Shown: in pieces, positions 24,262 to 33,689 of the stretch
Layout of the letters: each line of letters begins with the position of its first letter
Position numbering within the stretch: the stretch's first letter is position 1
Assembly (NCBI RefSeq): GCF_008728635.1
Contig: NZ_CP044285.1
Span: forward strand, 2,294,001 to 2,358,000
Length of the DNA stretch: 64,000 nucleotides
Source of the DNA: Hymenobacter baengnokdamensis
Lineage (GTDB): Bacteria > Bacteroidota > Bacteroidia > Cytophagales > Hymenobacteraceae
Reading direction: 5' to 3'
Notes under the pieces: generated by a model
Told to the model about the DNA's origin: nothing
The model's input: the letters and a program-made list of their open reading frames with translations, nothing else
The model's database searches: none
Translations under genes and position numbers: made by a program

Positions 24262-26886
24262 TTACCCACCTTGTTCCTGCGGCAGCTCGTGGGCCAGCTG
24301 TGCTAATACGCGCTCGATATGGGTAGCCAGGTGAGAAGCGGCGGCTGGCAGATGCGGGTAGTCGGCGGGGGTGGCCGCTTCGAGCTGCTCAACGGCGGCG
24401 GCTACCTGGTGCATACCCACCGATTCGAGGCTGGGCTTGATGTGGTGGGTAATTTTGGCAACTTCGCCCCAGCGGTTTTCGGTGGCGGCCTGGCGTAGCT
24501 GGGCGAGGCTCTCGGGCATGTTGCGCAAAAACGAGCGAATAATTTTCAGTACAAATTCTTCACGGCCCCGGGCCAGCACCCGCAGCTTGGCCAGGTCGTA
24601 GGCCGGGGCGTCGGCCGGGGCAGGTAGCAGCTGCGCCAGCGTGCGGTACACTTCCTCATCCTCAAAAGGCTTGGCCAGGCACGCATTCATGCCGGCGGCC
24701 AGGTAGCGGTCTCGGTCGGCCCGAAAGGCATTGGCCGTAAGGGCCACGATAGGTATGTTGGCCCGCTGAGGGTCGGGCAGCGCCCGGATAGCGGCCGTAG
24801 CGTCGAGGCCATTGAGGCCGGGCAGCTGAATATCCATGAGCACCACATCGTAGAGTGCTTCGTCGCGCACGCGGTGCACCCCGGCCAGGCCGTCTTTGGC
24901 TTCTTCCACTATGGCTCCCCAGCCCTCAAAGAGCAGCCGGGCCACGGTACGGTTTATCTCATTGTCTTCAACTACCAGCAGCCGGCGGCCCCGCAGGGCC
25001 CCGGTGTCGTAGGCGTCGACGAGCGGCGCCGCTGTTACGGGAGCGGGAGCTTTGGGCAGCGTCAGCATAAAGGCAAAGGTGCTGCCTTGCCCGAGCACGC
25101 TGCTGAGCATGAGCTGGCCTCCCAGCTGCTCAACCAGCGCCCGCGAAATGCTGAGCCCCAGCCCGGTACCGCCAAAGCGCCGCGTAGTATCGGAATACGC
25201 CTGGGTAAACCCTTCAAAGATAAGCTGTTGCTTTTCAGGCGCGATACCAATGCCGGTGTCTTCCACGCTGAATCGCACCGTGATGGTTGTCGCAGTTTCG
25301 GCCAGCTGCTCGCCAATAACCAGCACGCGCCCGCCTGGGTCGGTAAACTTCAAGGCATTGCCTACCAGGTTGATAAGAATCTGGTTGAGGCGGTGCGGGT
25401 CGCCGAGCACCCAGGGGTAGCTACAGGTAGTGCGCAGGGGCGTGCCCGCAAAGTGAATGCCCTTTTCATTGGCCTGCGCAATAAGAGGGCGTAGGGCTTC
25501 GCCCATCGAGTCGCAGAGGTTAAACGCCACCGATTCCATCTCCAGCTTGCCGGAGGTAATCTTGGCCATGTCGAGCACGTCGTTGATAACGTGCAGCAGG
25601 TGATGCCCCGCGTGGCGGATAGTGCGCACAAACTCCTGCTGGCGGCCGTCGAGCAAGGTTTTGCCAAGCTGGCTGGCCATGCCCAGCACCCCGTTGAGGG
25701 GCGTCCGGATTTCGTGGCTGACATTGGCCAGAAAGTTTTCGCGGGCCCGCACGGCTGCTTCGGCCGCAGTTTTGGCCCGCAGCAGCTCCTGCTCGGCCAG
25801 CACGCGCTCGGTAATTTCCTGGCCGTAGCCAATCACGTAAAGCGGCTGGCCGGCCTCGCGCACCAGGTAGTTGTCGTAGAGCAGGTACCGGGTCCGGCCC
25901 TGGTTATCGTTGATAGCCAGTGTGCCCCGCTGGCTATCGGTGGTAGCAAAGCCCTGGAGGTATCTCGTTACTGCGGGCCGGTGGTCGGGGGCTACCAATT
26001 CGTGCAGGAGGCAGCCCGGCAGGGCCGACAGCGGCCGGCCCAGCAGCTCGGCCGCTGCCGGGTTTACCGAAAGCAGCTCGCCTTGCAGGTCGTGGGTGCA
26101 GATGAGCGCGTGCGAGTGCATCATCAGGTCGCGGTACTGCTTTTCCTGCCGGGCGAGGGTATCGGTGGCCAGCTTTTCCTCCGTGATGTCGTTGCTGAGT
26201 ACCAGCACCTGGCGGGTGCCATCGGGCCGCTCCAGCAGCCGCTTGATAGTGCAGAAATAGCGTACCTCGCCCGAAGCCAGCGTAGTAGGCACCTCCACCG
26301 TTATCTGCTCGCCGGTAGCTAAAACGTATGCATCAGTGGTTATATATCCTTTCCATTCTTCAGCCTGCCGGGCGGTAGGGGGCTGGGCATGTGTTGGATG
26401 CAGGTAGCCCAGCTGGCGGCGCAGCTCGGTGGTTGCCCGGTTTTCGAACACCATTTGCTTTGTCTCATCGCGCACAAAGATTAAGCTGGGAGTAGCATCC
26501 AGAATAGCGCTCATAAAGGCTTGCTGGTCGGCAAGCTGCCGCTCGGCGCGAACGCGGTCCGTAGTTTCAGCCAGGTACAGGGTTATGCAGCCGGTAGGGG
26601 GCTCGGTAGCCGCCACCTGCAACATAAAAAAACGCTCACCTACCTGAATTTCCTGGTTCGGTGCGCCATTACGGGCTACTGCTCGCAGCTGGCGGCGTAT
26701 CCGCACCTGCTCTTCCCGGCTCAAGCCGTGGCGCAGAGTCCGGGCCGCGACATTTGCATAAAGCTGCCGGCCCGTGGCATCAAGGCGCACGATGGGGTTG
26801 GGGTTGTGCTCCGACAGGCTGGCCAGCGTGTGCAGGTCGGTTGAGGAGTCACCCGCTGGGGGGGCCGGGGCGGCAGGCAAAGACAT
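24262..26886 (-). CDS. Hybrid sensor kinase: PAS repeats, HisKA, HATPase, REC, HPt
   Basis: An 874-aa phosphorelay protein without transmembrane helices, hence probably cytoplasmic. Order: three PAS-type sensor repeats (about residues 20-365), HisKA with FLANVSHEIRTPLNG, HATPase (QILINLVGNALKFTDPG, EDTGIGIAPEK, FGGTGLGLSISRALV), a receiver (RLLVVEDNEINRTVA ... VVLMDIQLPGLNG ... ACLAKPFEDEE) and an HPt domain with its histidine in ITHHIKPSLESVG. All phospho-transfer residues are present, so a complete relay is possible within one chain. The final output regulator is not encoded next to it; the nearest is the facing LytTR gene. The start at 26886 is preferred over a longer upstream reading. Confidence 0.92.
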   Translation of the reverse strand: MSLPAAPAPPAGDSSTDLHTLASLSEHNPNPIVRLDATGRQLYANVAARTLRHGLSREEQVRIRRQLRAVARNGAPNQEIQVGERFFMLQVAATEPPTGCITLYLAETTDRVRAERQLADQQAFMSAILDATPSLIFVRDETKQMVFENRATTELRRQLGYLHPTHAQPPTARQAEEWKGYITTDAYVLATGEQITVEVPTTLASGEVRYFCTIKRLLERPDGTRQVLVLSNDITEEKLATDTLARQEKQYRDLMMHSHALICTHDLQGELLSVNPAAAELLGRPLSALPGCLLHELVAPDHRPAVTRYLQGFATTDSQRGTLAINDNQGRTRYLLYDNYLVREAGQPLYVIGYGQEITERVLAEQELLRAKTAAEAAVRARENFLANVSHEIRTPLNGVLGMASQLGKTLLDGRQQEFVRTIRHAGHHLLHVINDVLDMAKITSGKLEMESVAFNLCDSMGEALRPLIAQANEKGIHFAGTPLRTTCSYPWVLGDPHRLNQILINLVGNALKFTDPGGRVLVIGEQLAETATTITVRFSVEDTGIGIAPEKQQLIFEGFTQAYSDTTRRFGGTGLGLSISRALVEQLGGQLMLSSVLGQGSTFAFMLTLPKAPAPVTAAPLVDAYDTGALRGRRLLVVEDNEINRTVARLLFEGWGAIVEEAKDGLAGVHRVRDEALYDVVLMDIQLPGLNGLDATAAIRALPDPQRANIPIVALTANAFRADRDRYLAAGMNACLAKPFEDEEVYRTLAQLLPAPADAPAYDLAKLRVLARGREEFVLKIIRSFLRNMPESLAQLRQAATENRWGEVAKITHHIKPSLESVGMHQVAAAVEQLEAATPADYPHLPAAASHLATHIERVLAQLAHELPQEQGG

Positions 26887-27103
26887 AGTAGTGAAAAGAC
26901 GAAAATAAGCTGCGTATAGCGGCAAGCAAGCTGCCCGACTCTAAACAACAAACTGGCGTCGTTGGATTACCTTATAAATAGCAAACGCACTTCCGTTAGC
27001 CATGCAGGCGCCGATTCTCAGGTCCGCGCTGCCCTCATTCGGAAAGTGGTAGCCGGAAAGCCGTCCCAGGCTATCTGCCCGGGGCGGAGCTACACGTAGC
27101 TTA

Positions 27104-27144
27104 GCGGCCCCAATCGCCCGAATACGTTGGGTGATTGGGGCCGC
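27104..27144. repeat. Long 16-bp stem hairpin in intergenic DNA
   Basis: Arms gcggccccaatcgccc and gggtgattggggccgc pair with a single mismatch across a 9-nt loop. Neither side has a T tract. It could be a dispersed intergenic repeat, an old element end or a leader structure. Confidence 0.5.
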
Positions 27145-27400
27145 GGGCCGGTTCGTAAAGGCGGCGCGCTGCGTAGCTTACGCACCGGCTAGGCGGGCCC
27201 GGTTAGCAGCCGGAAAGTTTGTTATAGCAGCAGAAAGGATAGGGTTCCGGAAAGCGGCTGGGGCTAGATGTAGTGTTATAAAAGTAGCGGGTGCCCTGGG
27301 CAGCCAAGCCGCTAGTATGCGGACAGCAGGCTCTGCTAGCCGGATAGCTGCCGACGCGCGCCCAGGCAGTGCGGCCCCCATTCATCACCAGCGGATAATA

Positions 27401-27435
27401 AAAAAACCTCCTCTCGGGTACTGAAAGGAGGTTTT
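27401..27435 (-). terminator. Terminator of the regulatory-domain secreted protein gene
   Basis: Arms aaaacctcct and aggaggtttt around a 13-nt loop; on the minus strand the hairpin is followed by a run of seven T. It lies 40 bp beyond the stop at 27476. Confidence 0.85.
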
Positions 27436-27475
27436 GGCTTTTATAAGCCACCCGGTACGATACAGACAACGCAGC

Positions 27476-27991
27476 TTATTGGCCGAGCGTGATGTGCAGC
27501 GGCTCGGTAGCGGCCTTAGCGGGAACTTCTACCCGGCTGCTGCCTTCGCCAAAATACTCGACCCGCAGCGAGACGGGCATGCTGGCCGGCACTGGTAGGG
27601 TAAAGGTGCCTTTCGCATCGGTTACCACGAGCTGGCGTGGAGCACCTGCCGGGTACACGCTGGCCCCGGCGCAGGGCTGGCCGTCGGCCTTCAGCACGAT
27701 GCCTTTAAGCTGTACGGTTTGCGGAGCCAGGGCCTCCGCAACGGGCGGCGCAGCGGCTGGGGTGGCCAGGCTGGCGGTGCTCTTGGGGGCTGCCGGCTTT
27801 TTGGCCGCCGGTGCAGCAGGTGCGCAGCACGAGCACGAGGCAGGAGCGGGCGCAACTATCGCATGGGGCTGCCTGGCAGCTGGCCCGTTGGTAGTAAAAG
27901 GGTGAGCAGCGGCCGTTCCCGGTATGGCTGCCAGCAGCGGAAGTGCGAGCAGAGCTGCTACGTAAAGGCGGATAGTATAGTGATTATTCAT
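27476..27991 (-). CDS. Secreted protein with carboxypeptidase-regulatory-like domain
   Basis: A 171-aa exported protein. The ATG at 27991 begins MNNHYTIRLYVAALLALPLL with a cleavage site near GTAAAHP. A Pro/Ala-rich linker contains the tight cysteine cluster PASCSCCAPAAP, followed by Lys/Pro repeats. The C-terminal ~75 residues (LKGIVLKADGQPCAGASVYP ... VTDAKGTFTLPVPASMPVS) form the CarboxypepD_reg-like beta-sandwich common in Bacteroidota surface proteins. The Cys cluster might bind metal or a lipid/disulfide partner; that is inference. It is transcribed alone. Confidence 0.75.
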   Translation of the reverse strand: MNNHYTIRLYVAALLALPLLAAIPGTAAAHPFTTNGPAARQPHAIVAPAPASCSCCAPAAPAAKKPAAPKSTASLATPAAAPPVAEALAPQTVQLKGIVLKADGQPCAGASVYPAGAPRQLVVTDAKGTFTLPVPASMPVSLRVEYFGEGSSRVEVPAKAATEPLHITLGQ

Positions 27992-28167
27992 AATAGAGCG
28001 GCTAACGAAGCTTGGGGCAACAGGTTGCACCAAAGGCAGAAAAAGTTGACTTGTACAAATGTACTAGTCGCCCGAAAGCCGGCACTGTTAATTATCCGGA
28101 CTAGCTGATTCTGTGTGTGAACGTAGCCTCCTGCCAGACGAAAAAAAATCCGGGGGCTGGCCACATT

Positions 28168-28818
28168 TTATTTTGCGCGGCTGCCGACGGGCTTGCGGGC
28201 CGTGGTGGCGGCCAGGGTGCGGCCGGGGTTGTCTTCCAGAAATTTACCCCAGCTCTTGCTGCCGGCCTTCGCGTTGTTGCCCTGCTGATAGTGGTGGCAC
28301 AGGGCCACGGCCAGCGCATCGGTGGCGTCCAGAAACTTCGGCGCTTCTTCGATGGGCGGCAGGGTCAGCGTCTGGCGCAGCATGCGGGCCACCTGCTCCT
28401 TATCGGCCGAGCCTGAGCCGGTTACGGCCTGTTTTACTTTCGTCGGGGCATATTCAACAAAGGGTATATCGCGCGAGAGGCAGGCGGCAATGGCCACGCC
28501 CTGAGCCCGCCCCAGCTTGAGCATACTCTGCACATTAACGCCGTAGAAGGGTGCCTCGATGGCCAGCTCATCGGGCAAAAACTCATCAATGAGCTCGAGC
28601 ATACGGGTGAAAATCCGCTTTAGCTTTACGGCGTGATTCGAACCCAGGGCCTTCAGGTTGATAACGTCGTATTGCAGCACATCAATGCGCTGCCCGCGCA
28701 CCTCAATAACGGCGTAGCCCATAATCTGGGTGCCGGGGTCGATGCCCATGATGACCTTCTCGGCCGGCGGGAGCCGCTGCGCGGGAGTAGGGGGGGGCAA
28801 GGTGCGGGAAACGGCCAT
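28168..28818 (-). CDS. ruvC: Holliday junction resolvase RuvC
   Basis: A 216-aa endonuclease that cuts Holliday junctions with RuvAB in recombinational repair. The acidic catalytic residues can be seen: Asp in IMGIDPGTQIMGYAV, Glu in ELAIEAPFYGVNVQS, and the Asp pair in FLDATDALAVALCHH. An N-terminal extension of about 20 residues (PPPTPAQRLPPAEK) precedes the core, and a basic C-terminal tail follows. It is divergent from the flippase-like gene with only 21 bp between starts, so the promoters must overlap the coding ends. Confidence 0.96.
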   Translation of the reverse strand: MAVSRTLPPPTPAQRLPPAEKVIMGIDPGTQIMGYAVIEVRGQRIDVLQYDVINLKALGSNHAVKLKRIFTRMLELIDEFLPDELAIEAPFYGVNVQSMLKLGRAQGVAIAACLSRDIPFVEYAPTKVKQAVTGSGSADKEQVARMLRQTLTLPPIEEAPKFLDATDALAVALCHHYQQGNNAKAGSKSWGKFLEDNPGRTLAATTARKPVGSRAK

Positions 28819-28839
28819 CTAGCCCAAAGTTACGCCCCA

Positions 28840-29838
28840 ATGCCCCCGAAACCGCCGCGCCGCGCTGCAGGGTGGGTGCGGCTGGGCAAAATCGGCCTCA
28901 CGCTGCTTACCCTGGGGCTGCTGTACCACTCGGTAGTTGCCGCGCCCGATACGGCGGCGGCCTGGCGGCAGCTGCTGGCTTCTACGCTTAGCGGGCGGGG
29001 GCGCGGCCCCGTGCTGGCCGCCCTTGCGCTGGTGCCCTTCAACTGGGGCCTGGAAGCCTGGAAGTGGCAGCGCCTGGCGCAGCACCTGGAGCCGGGGCAC
29101 TCGTTTGGGCGCAGCTTTCGGGCGGTGCTGCTGGGCCTTACCCTGGGCTTTGCCACGCCCAACCGGGTGGGCGACTACGCCGCCCGCATCCTGGAGCTGC
29201 ACGCCCGGCGGCGGCTCGAAGCCGTGGGGGCGGTGTTTTTGGGCCGTTATGCCCAGTTTGTGGCTACGGTGCTGGCGGGTGGCGCGGGGCTGCTGTACTT
29301 TCTGCTGGCATTTTACCTGGGCGGCTACCCCGCCGCGCAAGTGGGCGTAGCGGTGGCCGCTGCACTGGTTGGGGCCGCGGCGCTGCTGCCGCTCTACCGC
29401 TCTCGGCTGCTGCTGGCAGCCCTGGCGCTGCTTAAGCCGCTGCGCCGCTTCCGGCGCTACCTGGCCGTGATGCCAACCTATACGGCGGGCGAGCTGCACG
29501 CGGTGCTGTTAATATCTTTTATTCGATATGTTCTGTTCTGCGGGCAATTTTTGCTGCTGCTTTATGCCTACGGTGTGCGCACGCCGCTGGGGCCGGCAGT
29601 GGCGGCGGTGGCGGGCACGTTTTTGTTTAAGTCGCTGGTACCCTCCCTCAACGCGTTGGCCGATGTGGGCGTGCGTGAGCTGTCGGCCACGCACTTATTT
29701 GGGCTGCTGGGCCAGCCGGTGCTGCCGGTACTGAGCGCCAGCCTCAGCCTGTGGGTCATTAATATTGCGCTGCCGAGCGCCCTGGGGCTGCTGCTGCTGC
29801 CCGGCCTGCGGGTGCTGCGCGAGCGAAAAAGCCGCTGA
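28840..29838 (+). CDS. LPG-synthase-TM-type flippase-like membrane protein
   Basis: A 332-aa polytopic protein of the lysylphosphatidylglycerol-synthase transmembrane (UPF0104/AglD-like) family, linked elsewhere to lipid or lipid-linked sugar transfer. The ATG at 28840 was chosen because it directly precedes the first hydrophobic segment (IGLTLLTLGLLYHSVVA). Typical features: NWGLEAWKWQRL, LGLTLGFATPNRVGDYAAR with the conserved N-x-x-G-D, and FLFKSLVPSLNALADVGVRE near the end. The next gene, a glycosyltransferase, starts 2 bp after its stop, so the two form an operon and probably act on the same glycolipid. Confidence 0.85.
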   Translation: MPPKPPRRAAGWVRLGKIGLTLLTLGLLYHSVVAAPDTAAAWRQLLASTLSGRGRGPVLAALALVPFNWGLEAWKWQRLAQHLEPGHSFGRSFRAVLLGLTLGFATPNRVGDYAARILELHARRRLEAVGAVFLGRYAQFVATVLAGGAGLLYFLLAFYLGGYPAAQVGVAVAAALVGAAALLPLYRSRLLLAALALLKPLRRFRRYLAVMPTYTAGELHAVLLISFIRYVLFCGQFLLLLYAYGVRTPLGPAVAAVAGTFLFKSLVPSLNALADVGVRELSATHLFGLLGQPVLPVLSASLSLWVINIALPSALGLLLLPGLRVLRERKSR

Positions 29839-29840
29839 TA

Positions 29841-31019
29841 ATGGTAGTGCCGGGCATAACCTTGCTGCTGGGGCCGCTCCTATACGCAGCTGTACTAAGC
29901 TGGCTGCGGGGGGGCATTTTCAGTAGTGCGGCTGTGCCCGGCTTGCCGGCTGCTTTTCGGCCCGTCATCCGGGAGCGCGAGCCAGCTGCCGCGCCCTTGC
30001 TTACCGTACTCATTGCGGCTCGCAACGAAGCCGTTGCGCTGCCGCAGCTGCTGCTCGCCTTGCAGCGCCAGACGCTGCCGCCGCACCTGTTCGAAGTCCT
30101 TATTGCCGACGACCACTCTACCGACGGCATGGCGGCGCTGGTGGCGGCCGCAGCGGCGCAGGCTGCGTTTGCCTTACGTCTCATCAAGCTGCCACCCGGC
30201 CTCACGGGCAAGAAAGCGGCGCTGGCTGCCGCCGAGGCGCAGGCCCGCACCGCCTGGGTGGTGTGCACCGATGCCGACTGCTGCCCCGCGCCCGGCTGGC
30301 TGCAAGCCTACGCAGCCGTTATCGAAAGCCGGGAGCCAGCCCGGCAGCCGCTTCATTTTATCAGCGGGCCGGTGCGGCTCACGCCGGGCGGGGCCTGGTT
30401 TGATGGCCTGCTGGGGCTGGAGTTTGCCGGGCTCATTGGGGTGGGGGCGGGCTGCATCGGGCGGGGCCGGCCCACCATGTGCAACGGGGCCAACCTGGCT
30501 TTTCGGCGCGCTACCTTTCACGAAGTAGGCGGCTACGCCGACAACCAGGGGCTGGCCAGCGGCGACGATGAGTTTTTGCTGCATAAAATTCACCAGCGCT
30601 ACCCGGCCGGGGTTCGCTTTCTGGCCGATGCGGCGGCTTTGGTCGATACGCCCGCGCCGGCCACGCTGCGGGCCCTGCTGTGGCAGCGCGTGCGCTGGGC
30701 CAGCAAGTGGCCGCACTACCGCCCGGCCGCCCCGCGCCAGCTGGCGCTGCTTGTGCTCACTGCCAATCTCAGCCTGGCGCTGGGACTGGTCTTCGGCTGG
30801 TTCTTCCCTCTGCTTCGACCCTGGGTGGCAGCTGGCTGGCTGCTGAAGCTGGGAGCAGATGCCTGGCTGCTCTGGCCGGTGCTGGGCTTGCTGAAGCGGC
30901 GGCGCTGGCTGGCCTGGCTGTTGCCCTTGCAGCTGCTGTATGCGCCCTATAGCCTGGCCGTGGGCCTGGCCGGGCAGCGTGGCCACGGCTACCGCTGGAA
31001 AGGGCGACAGGTGCGCTAG
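29841..31019 (+). CDS. Family 2 glycosyltransferase, membrane-bound
   Basis: A 392-aa processive-type GT-A glycosyltransferase. Motifs in order: LTVLIAARNEAVALPQL (nucleotide-sugar site), LIADDHSTDG, the DxD region VCTDADCCPAPGWL, acceptor and catalytic GDDEFLLHKIHQ, and QRVRWASKW (QxxRW). The N-terminal hydrophobic segment and three or four C-terminal helices place it in the inner membrane. It lies 2 bp behind the flippase-like gene, suggesting that the pair makes and moves a lipid-linked glycan. The sugar is not predictable. Confidence 0.9.
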   Translation: MVVPGITLLLGPLLYAAVLSWLRGGIFSSAAVPGLPAAFRPVIREREPAAAPLLTVLIAARNEAVALPQLLLALQRQTLPPHLFEVLIADDHSTDGMAALVAAAAAQAAFALRLIKLPPGLTGKKAALAAAEAQARTAWVVCTDADCCPAPGWLQAYAAVIESREPARQPLHFISGPVRLTPGGAWFDGLLGLEFAGLIGVGAGCIGRGRPTMCNGANLAFRRATFHEVGGYADNQGLASGDDEFLLHKIHQRYPAGVRFLADAAALVDTPAPATLRALLWQRVRWASKWPHYRPAAPRQLALLVLTANLSLALGLVFGWFFPLLRPWVAAGWLLKLGADAWLLWPVLGLLKRRRWLAWLLPLQLLYAPYSLAVGLAGQRGHGYRWKGRQVR

Positions 31020-31133
31020 CAGCAGGTTGGCCCGGCGTGAAAATAGTCGCCGAAAAATGAATTTTCAGTAAGCAAAATCCTGGCTGCCGAGTTATGTAGG
31101 TACACTCTATGATGTACTTACCTAACTGCTGCC

Positions 31134-31676
31134 ATGCGTACCAACCCGGCTGCCTTCGTGCTTTCCCTGGCAATGGGCCTTATCGTGTTGCTAATTGGGT
31201 TTTTAACGCTGAGTGCGGCGGGGCTGGTGAGCCTGGCCCCCGTCGAGGACGCCATTGCCGAGCAAATGCTGCCTGCCGGTGAAGGACCGGCGGCTGCCCG
31301 GCCCGGCAACCACACTACGCCGACGGTAGCTTACCAGCCCGCGCCGCCCGCCGACGCAGCGGCGGTTGCGGCCGGCGATGCGCTTTTCAAAAACAACTGC
31401 GCCCAGTGCCACGCCGTGAACGACAAAGTAGTGGGCCCGGCCCTGGGCGGCATCAGCAGGCGCCGCAGCGTGGGGTGGGTGGTGGCGTGGGTGCATAATT
31501 CCAGCAAGGTCATTGCCAGCGGCGACGAGTATGCCGTTAAGCTTTTCGAGGACAATGCCCGGCAGCAGATGCCGGCTTTCCCGCAGCTGTCGAAGGCAGA
31601 TATTCAGGCGATTATGGCCTGGGTAAGCGCGCAGGAAGGTGCCGTTAGTACAAGTACCGTAGCCGCCACCCGTTGA
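31134..31676 (+). CDS. Membrane-anchored cytochrome c
   Basis: A 180-aa monohaem cytochrome. An N-terminal anchor (AFVLSLAMGLIVLLIGFLTL) is followed by a Pro/Ala-rich tether. The haem site reads NNCAQCHAVNDKVVGPALGG (CxxCH), and the distal Met ligand is likely in RQQMPAFPQLS. It would carry electrons in the periplasm. It stands alone. Its stop codon abuts the stop of the facing pullulanase gene with no base between (31676/31677). Confidence 0.9.
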   Translation: MRTNPAAFVLSLAMGLIVLLIGFLTLSAAGLVSLAPVEDAIAEQMLPAGEGPAAARPGNHTTPTVAYQPAPPADAAAVAAGDALFKNNCAQCHAVNDKVVGPALGGISRRRSVGWVVAWVHNSSKVIASGDEYAVKLFEDNARQQMPAFPQLSKADIQAIMAWVSAQEGAVSTSTVAATR

Positions 31677-33689
31677 CTATTGCACCAGTAGCAAGGCGGT
31701 GCTGCCCGGCAGCGCCACCCCGCTGGCGCCTACGCGCAGCGTTTCCAGCCCGCTTTGCCTGATTTCCAGCCCGCGCAGCACCACTTTGTAGCTGCCGGCC
31801 GGCACGGGCACGGCTGCCGGCTGGCGCCGGCCATTAAACAGCACCGTGATGGTCTGCCAGGCGTCGCCGCCCGCGTGGTCTTTCAGCTGGTAGCCGATGG
31901 TGCCGGGCGGCAGGCCGGGCAAAAACACCAGGTGCTGGGTAATCTGCTCCTGCGTAGGCAGGCGGAAGGCCGGGTGCGCCTTGCGCAGTGCCAGCAGCTG
32001 GCGGTAGAACTCGGCCACTTCTCTATACTTTGCCTTGCGGCCCCAGTCGAGCTGATTGACGCTGTCGGGCAGATTATAGGAGTTGGAAGAGCCTTTTTTG
32101 GTGCGCAGAAAGTCGTCGCCAACGGGTAAAAACGGCACGCCCTGTGAAGTGAACACGATGGTATTGCACAAGGCATCCAGGCGAATCAGCTCCGCTTCAG
32201 GAGCGGTTGGGTTGGCGATTTTTAATTTATCCCACAGCACGCGGTCGTCGTGGCAGGCCACGTAGTTAATCGCCTGGCCGGGCTGACCGGCCCAGGGCGC
32301 GTGGCTGTAATTAACTTTGCTATAGTCGATTTGCGGGTGTTGGGTCGCGGCCACGATACCAAATTTTACGCTCTCTTCCAGGCCGGGCTGCCCGCCCACG
32401 AAGCCCGCTTCGGCCTGGTGGGCGTAGTGGCCCTTCACGCCGTCGCGCAGCTCGTCGCCGAAGGCCGCGATGCGGTCGAGCCGGCCAATATTGGCCTTTA
32501 CGGCGCGCTGGGCTTCGGGGAGCGGACTGGCCCCGGCCGCCCAGCCTTCGCCGTATACGAAAATACGGTGGTCCTGCTGGTCGAGGGCTACGCGCACGGC
32601 CCGCATGGTTTCGAGGTCGAGCACGCCCATTAGGTCGAAGCGGAAGCCATCGACGTGGTAGGCGCGGGCCCAGTGGCTCACGGCATCCACAATAAGCTTG
32701 CGCACCATAGGCCGCTCGGAGGCGATTTCGTTGCCGCAGGCCGTAGCGTTAGAGAGCTTACCATCGGGCGTGTGGCGGAAATAATAACCCGGCACCAGCT
32801 GCTCAAACGCGCTGCTGCCCGCGTCGGCCACGTGGTTGAACACCACATCAACCACCACGTGCAAATTGTGCTGGTGCAGCGTCTGGACTACCTGCCGGAA
32901 CTCGCGGATGCGCACGGCCGGGTCGAGCGCGTTGGTGGCGTAAGAGCCTTCGGGCACGAAGTAATTGAGCGGGTCGTAGCCCCAGCTGTAGCGGTCGGGC
33001 GAGGGCGGCCGGCTTTCGTCGATGGCCGCAAAATCGTTGACTGGCAACAAATGCACGTGCGTGATACCCAGTTCCTGCAAGTGCTGCAAGCCGGTGCTCA
33101 CGCCCTGCGGCCCGGCGGTGCCGGTTTCGGTGAGGCCCAGGTACTGGCCTTTGTGCACGATGCCCGACTGCGGGTCGGCCGACAGGTCGCGCACGCTTAC
33201 CTCACCCACCAGTATGTCGGTAGTAGCGGGCAGGCGCGGGCGACGGTCGTCGTCCCAGCCCACGGGGGCGGCAGTGGCCGGGTCGAGCCAGGCCCCGCGA
33301 TGGCCGTTCACGCCCACTGCGCGGGCGTAGGGGTCGGGCACTTCGGCCCGCGGCTGGCCCGCGATGGTGGCCTGCACGGTGTAAAAGCCGGTGGTGCCGG
33401 GCGGCAGGCTCAGGGTCCAGGTGCCGCTGGTGCTGCGTTGCAGCGGGTAGATGGCGGTGGGCCCGCCGCCCGCGCTGCTTGCATAGAGGCGCAGGCGCAG
33501 CGCGTCGGCGGTAGGCGCCCACACCCGCAGCGTACCCTGCCCGAGACGGTCGAAGGTCAGCCCCAGGTCGGGGCCCTGGTAAAAAGGGTACTGGCTGAGC
33601 GGGTAGCGGGCGGCCTCGGCGGCGGGCTGGGCCAGGGCGGCAGCGGGAAGGGAAAGCACAAGAAGCAGGCGTAGCAGGCGGCAAATCAT
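31677..33689 (-). CDS. pulA: Type I pullulanase, secreted
   Basis: A 670-aa GH13 debranching enzyme that hydrolyses alpha-1,6 bonds in pullulan and limit dextrins. The ATG at 33689 opens a signal peptide (LLRLLLVLSLPAAALAQ). A CBM48-like N-terminal beta domain comes first (LGQGTLRVWAPTADALRLRL). GH13 regions follow: VVVDVVFNHVADAG, HVDGFRFDLMGVLD (nucleophile), VYGEGWAAG (acid/base), YVACHDDRVLWDKL (transition-state Asp). The pullulanase signature YNWGYDP appears as YSWGYDPLNY. The C-terminal beta domain is intact. No maltose/SusCD genes adjoin it. Confidence 0.93.
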   Translation of the reverse strand: MICRLLRLLLVLSLPAAALAQPAAEAARYPLSQYPFYQGPDLGLTFDRLGQGTLRVWAPTADALRLRLYASSAGGGPTAIYPLQRSTSGTWTLSLPPGTTGFYTVQATIAGQPRAEVPDPYARAVGVNGHRGAWLDPATAAPVGWDDDRRPRLPATTDILVGEVSVRDLSADPQSGIVHKGQYLGLTETGTAGPQGVSTGLQHLQELGITHVHLLPVNDFAAIDESRPPSPDRYSWGYDPLNYFVPEGSYATNALDPAVRIREFRQVVQTLHQHNLHVVVDVVFNHVADAGSSAFEQLVPGYYFRHTPDGKLSNATACGNEIASERPMVRKLIVDAVSHWARAYHVDGFRFDLMGVLDLETMRAVRVALDQQDHRIFVYGEGWAAGASPLPEAQRAVKANIGRLDRIAAFGDELRDGVKGHYAHQAEAGFVGGQPGLEESVKFGIVAATQHPQIDYSKVNYSHAPWAGQPGQAINYVACHDDRVLWDKLKIANPTAPEAELIRLDALCNTIVFTSQGVPFLPVGDDFLRTKKGSSNSYNLPDSVNQLDWGRKAKYREVAEFYRQLLALRKAHPAFRLPTQEQITQHLVFLPGLPPGTIGYQLKDHAGGDAWQTITVLFNGRRQPAAVPVPAGSYKVVLRGLEIRQSGLETLRVGASGVALPGSTALLLVQ

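Larger units (their letters stand above)
26887..27475. other. Gene-poor intergenic region
   Basis: About 590 bp with no convincing coding sequence. A reading of 97 codons (27131-27424, plus strand) is Ala/Arg-rich without family similarity and is not called. The region holds a long hairpin (27104-27144) and the terminator of the next minus-strand gene. Confidence 0.45.

Noticed and set aside
27131..27424. 97-codon Ala/Arg-rich reading frame
   Set aside because: It overlaps a hairpin and the next gene's terminator and has no recognisable domain.
28630..28655. tRNA T-arm-like sequence (gattcgaaccc)
   Set aside because: It lies inside ruvC codons and no cloverleaf can be drawn around it.
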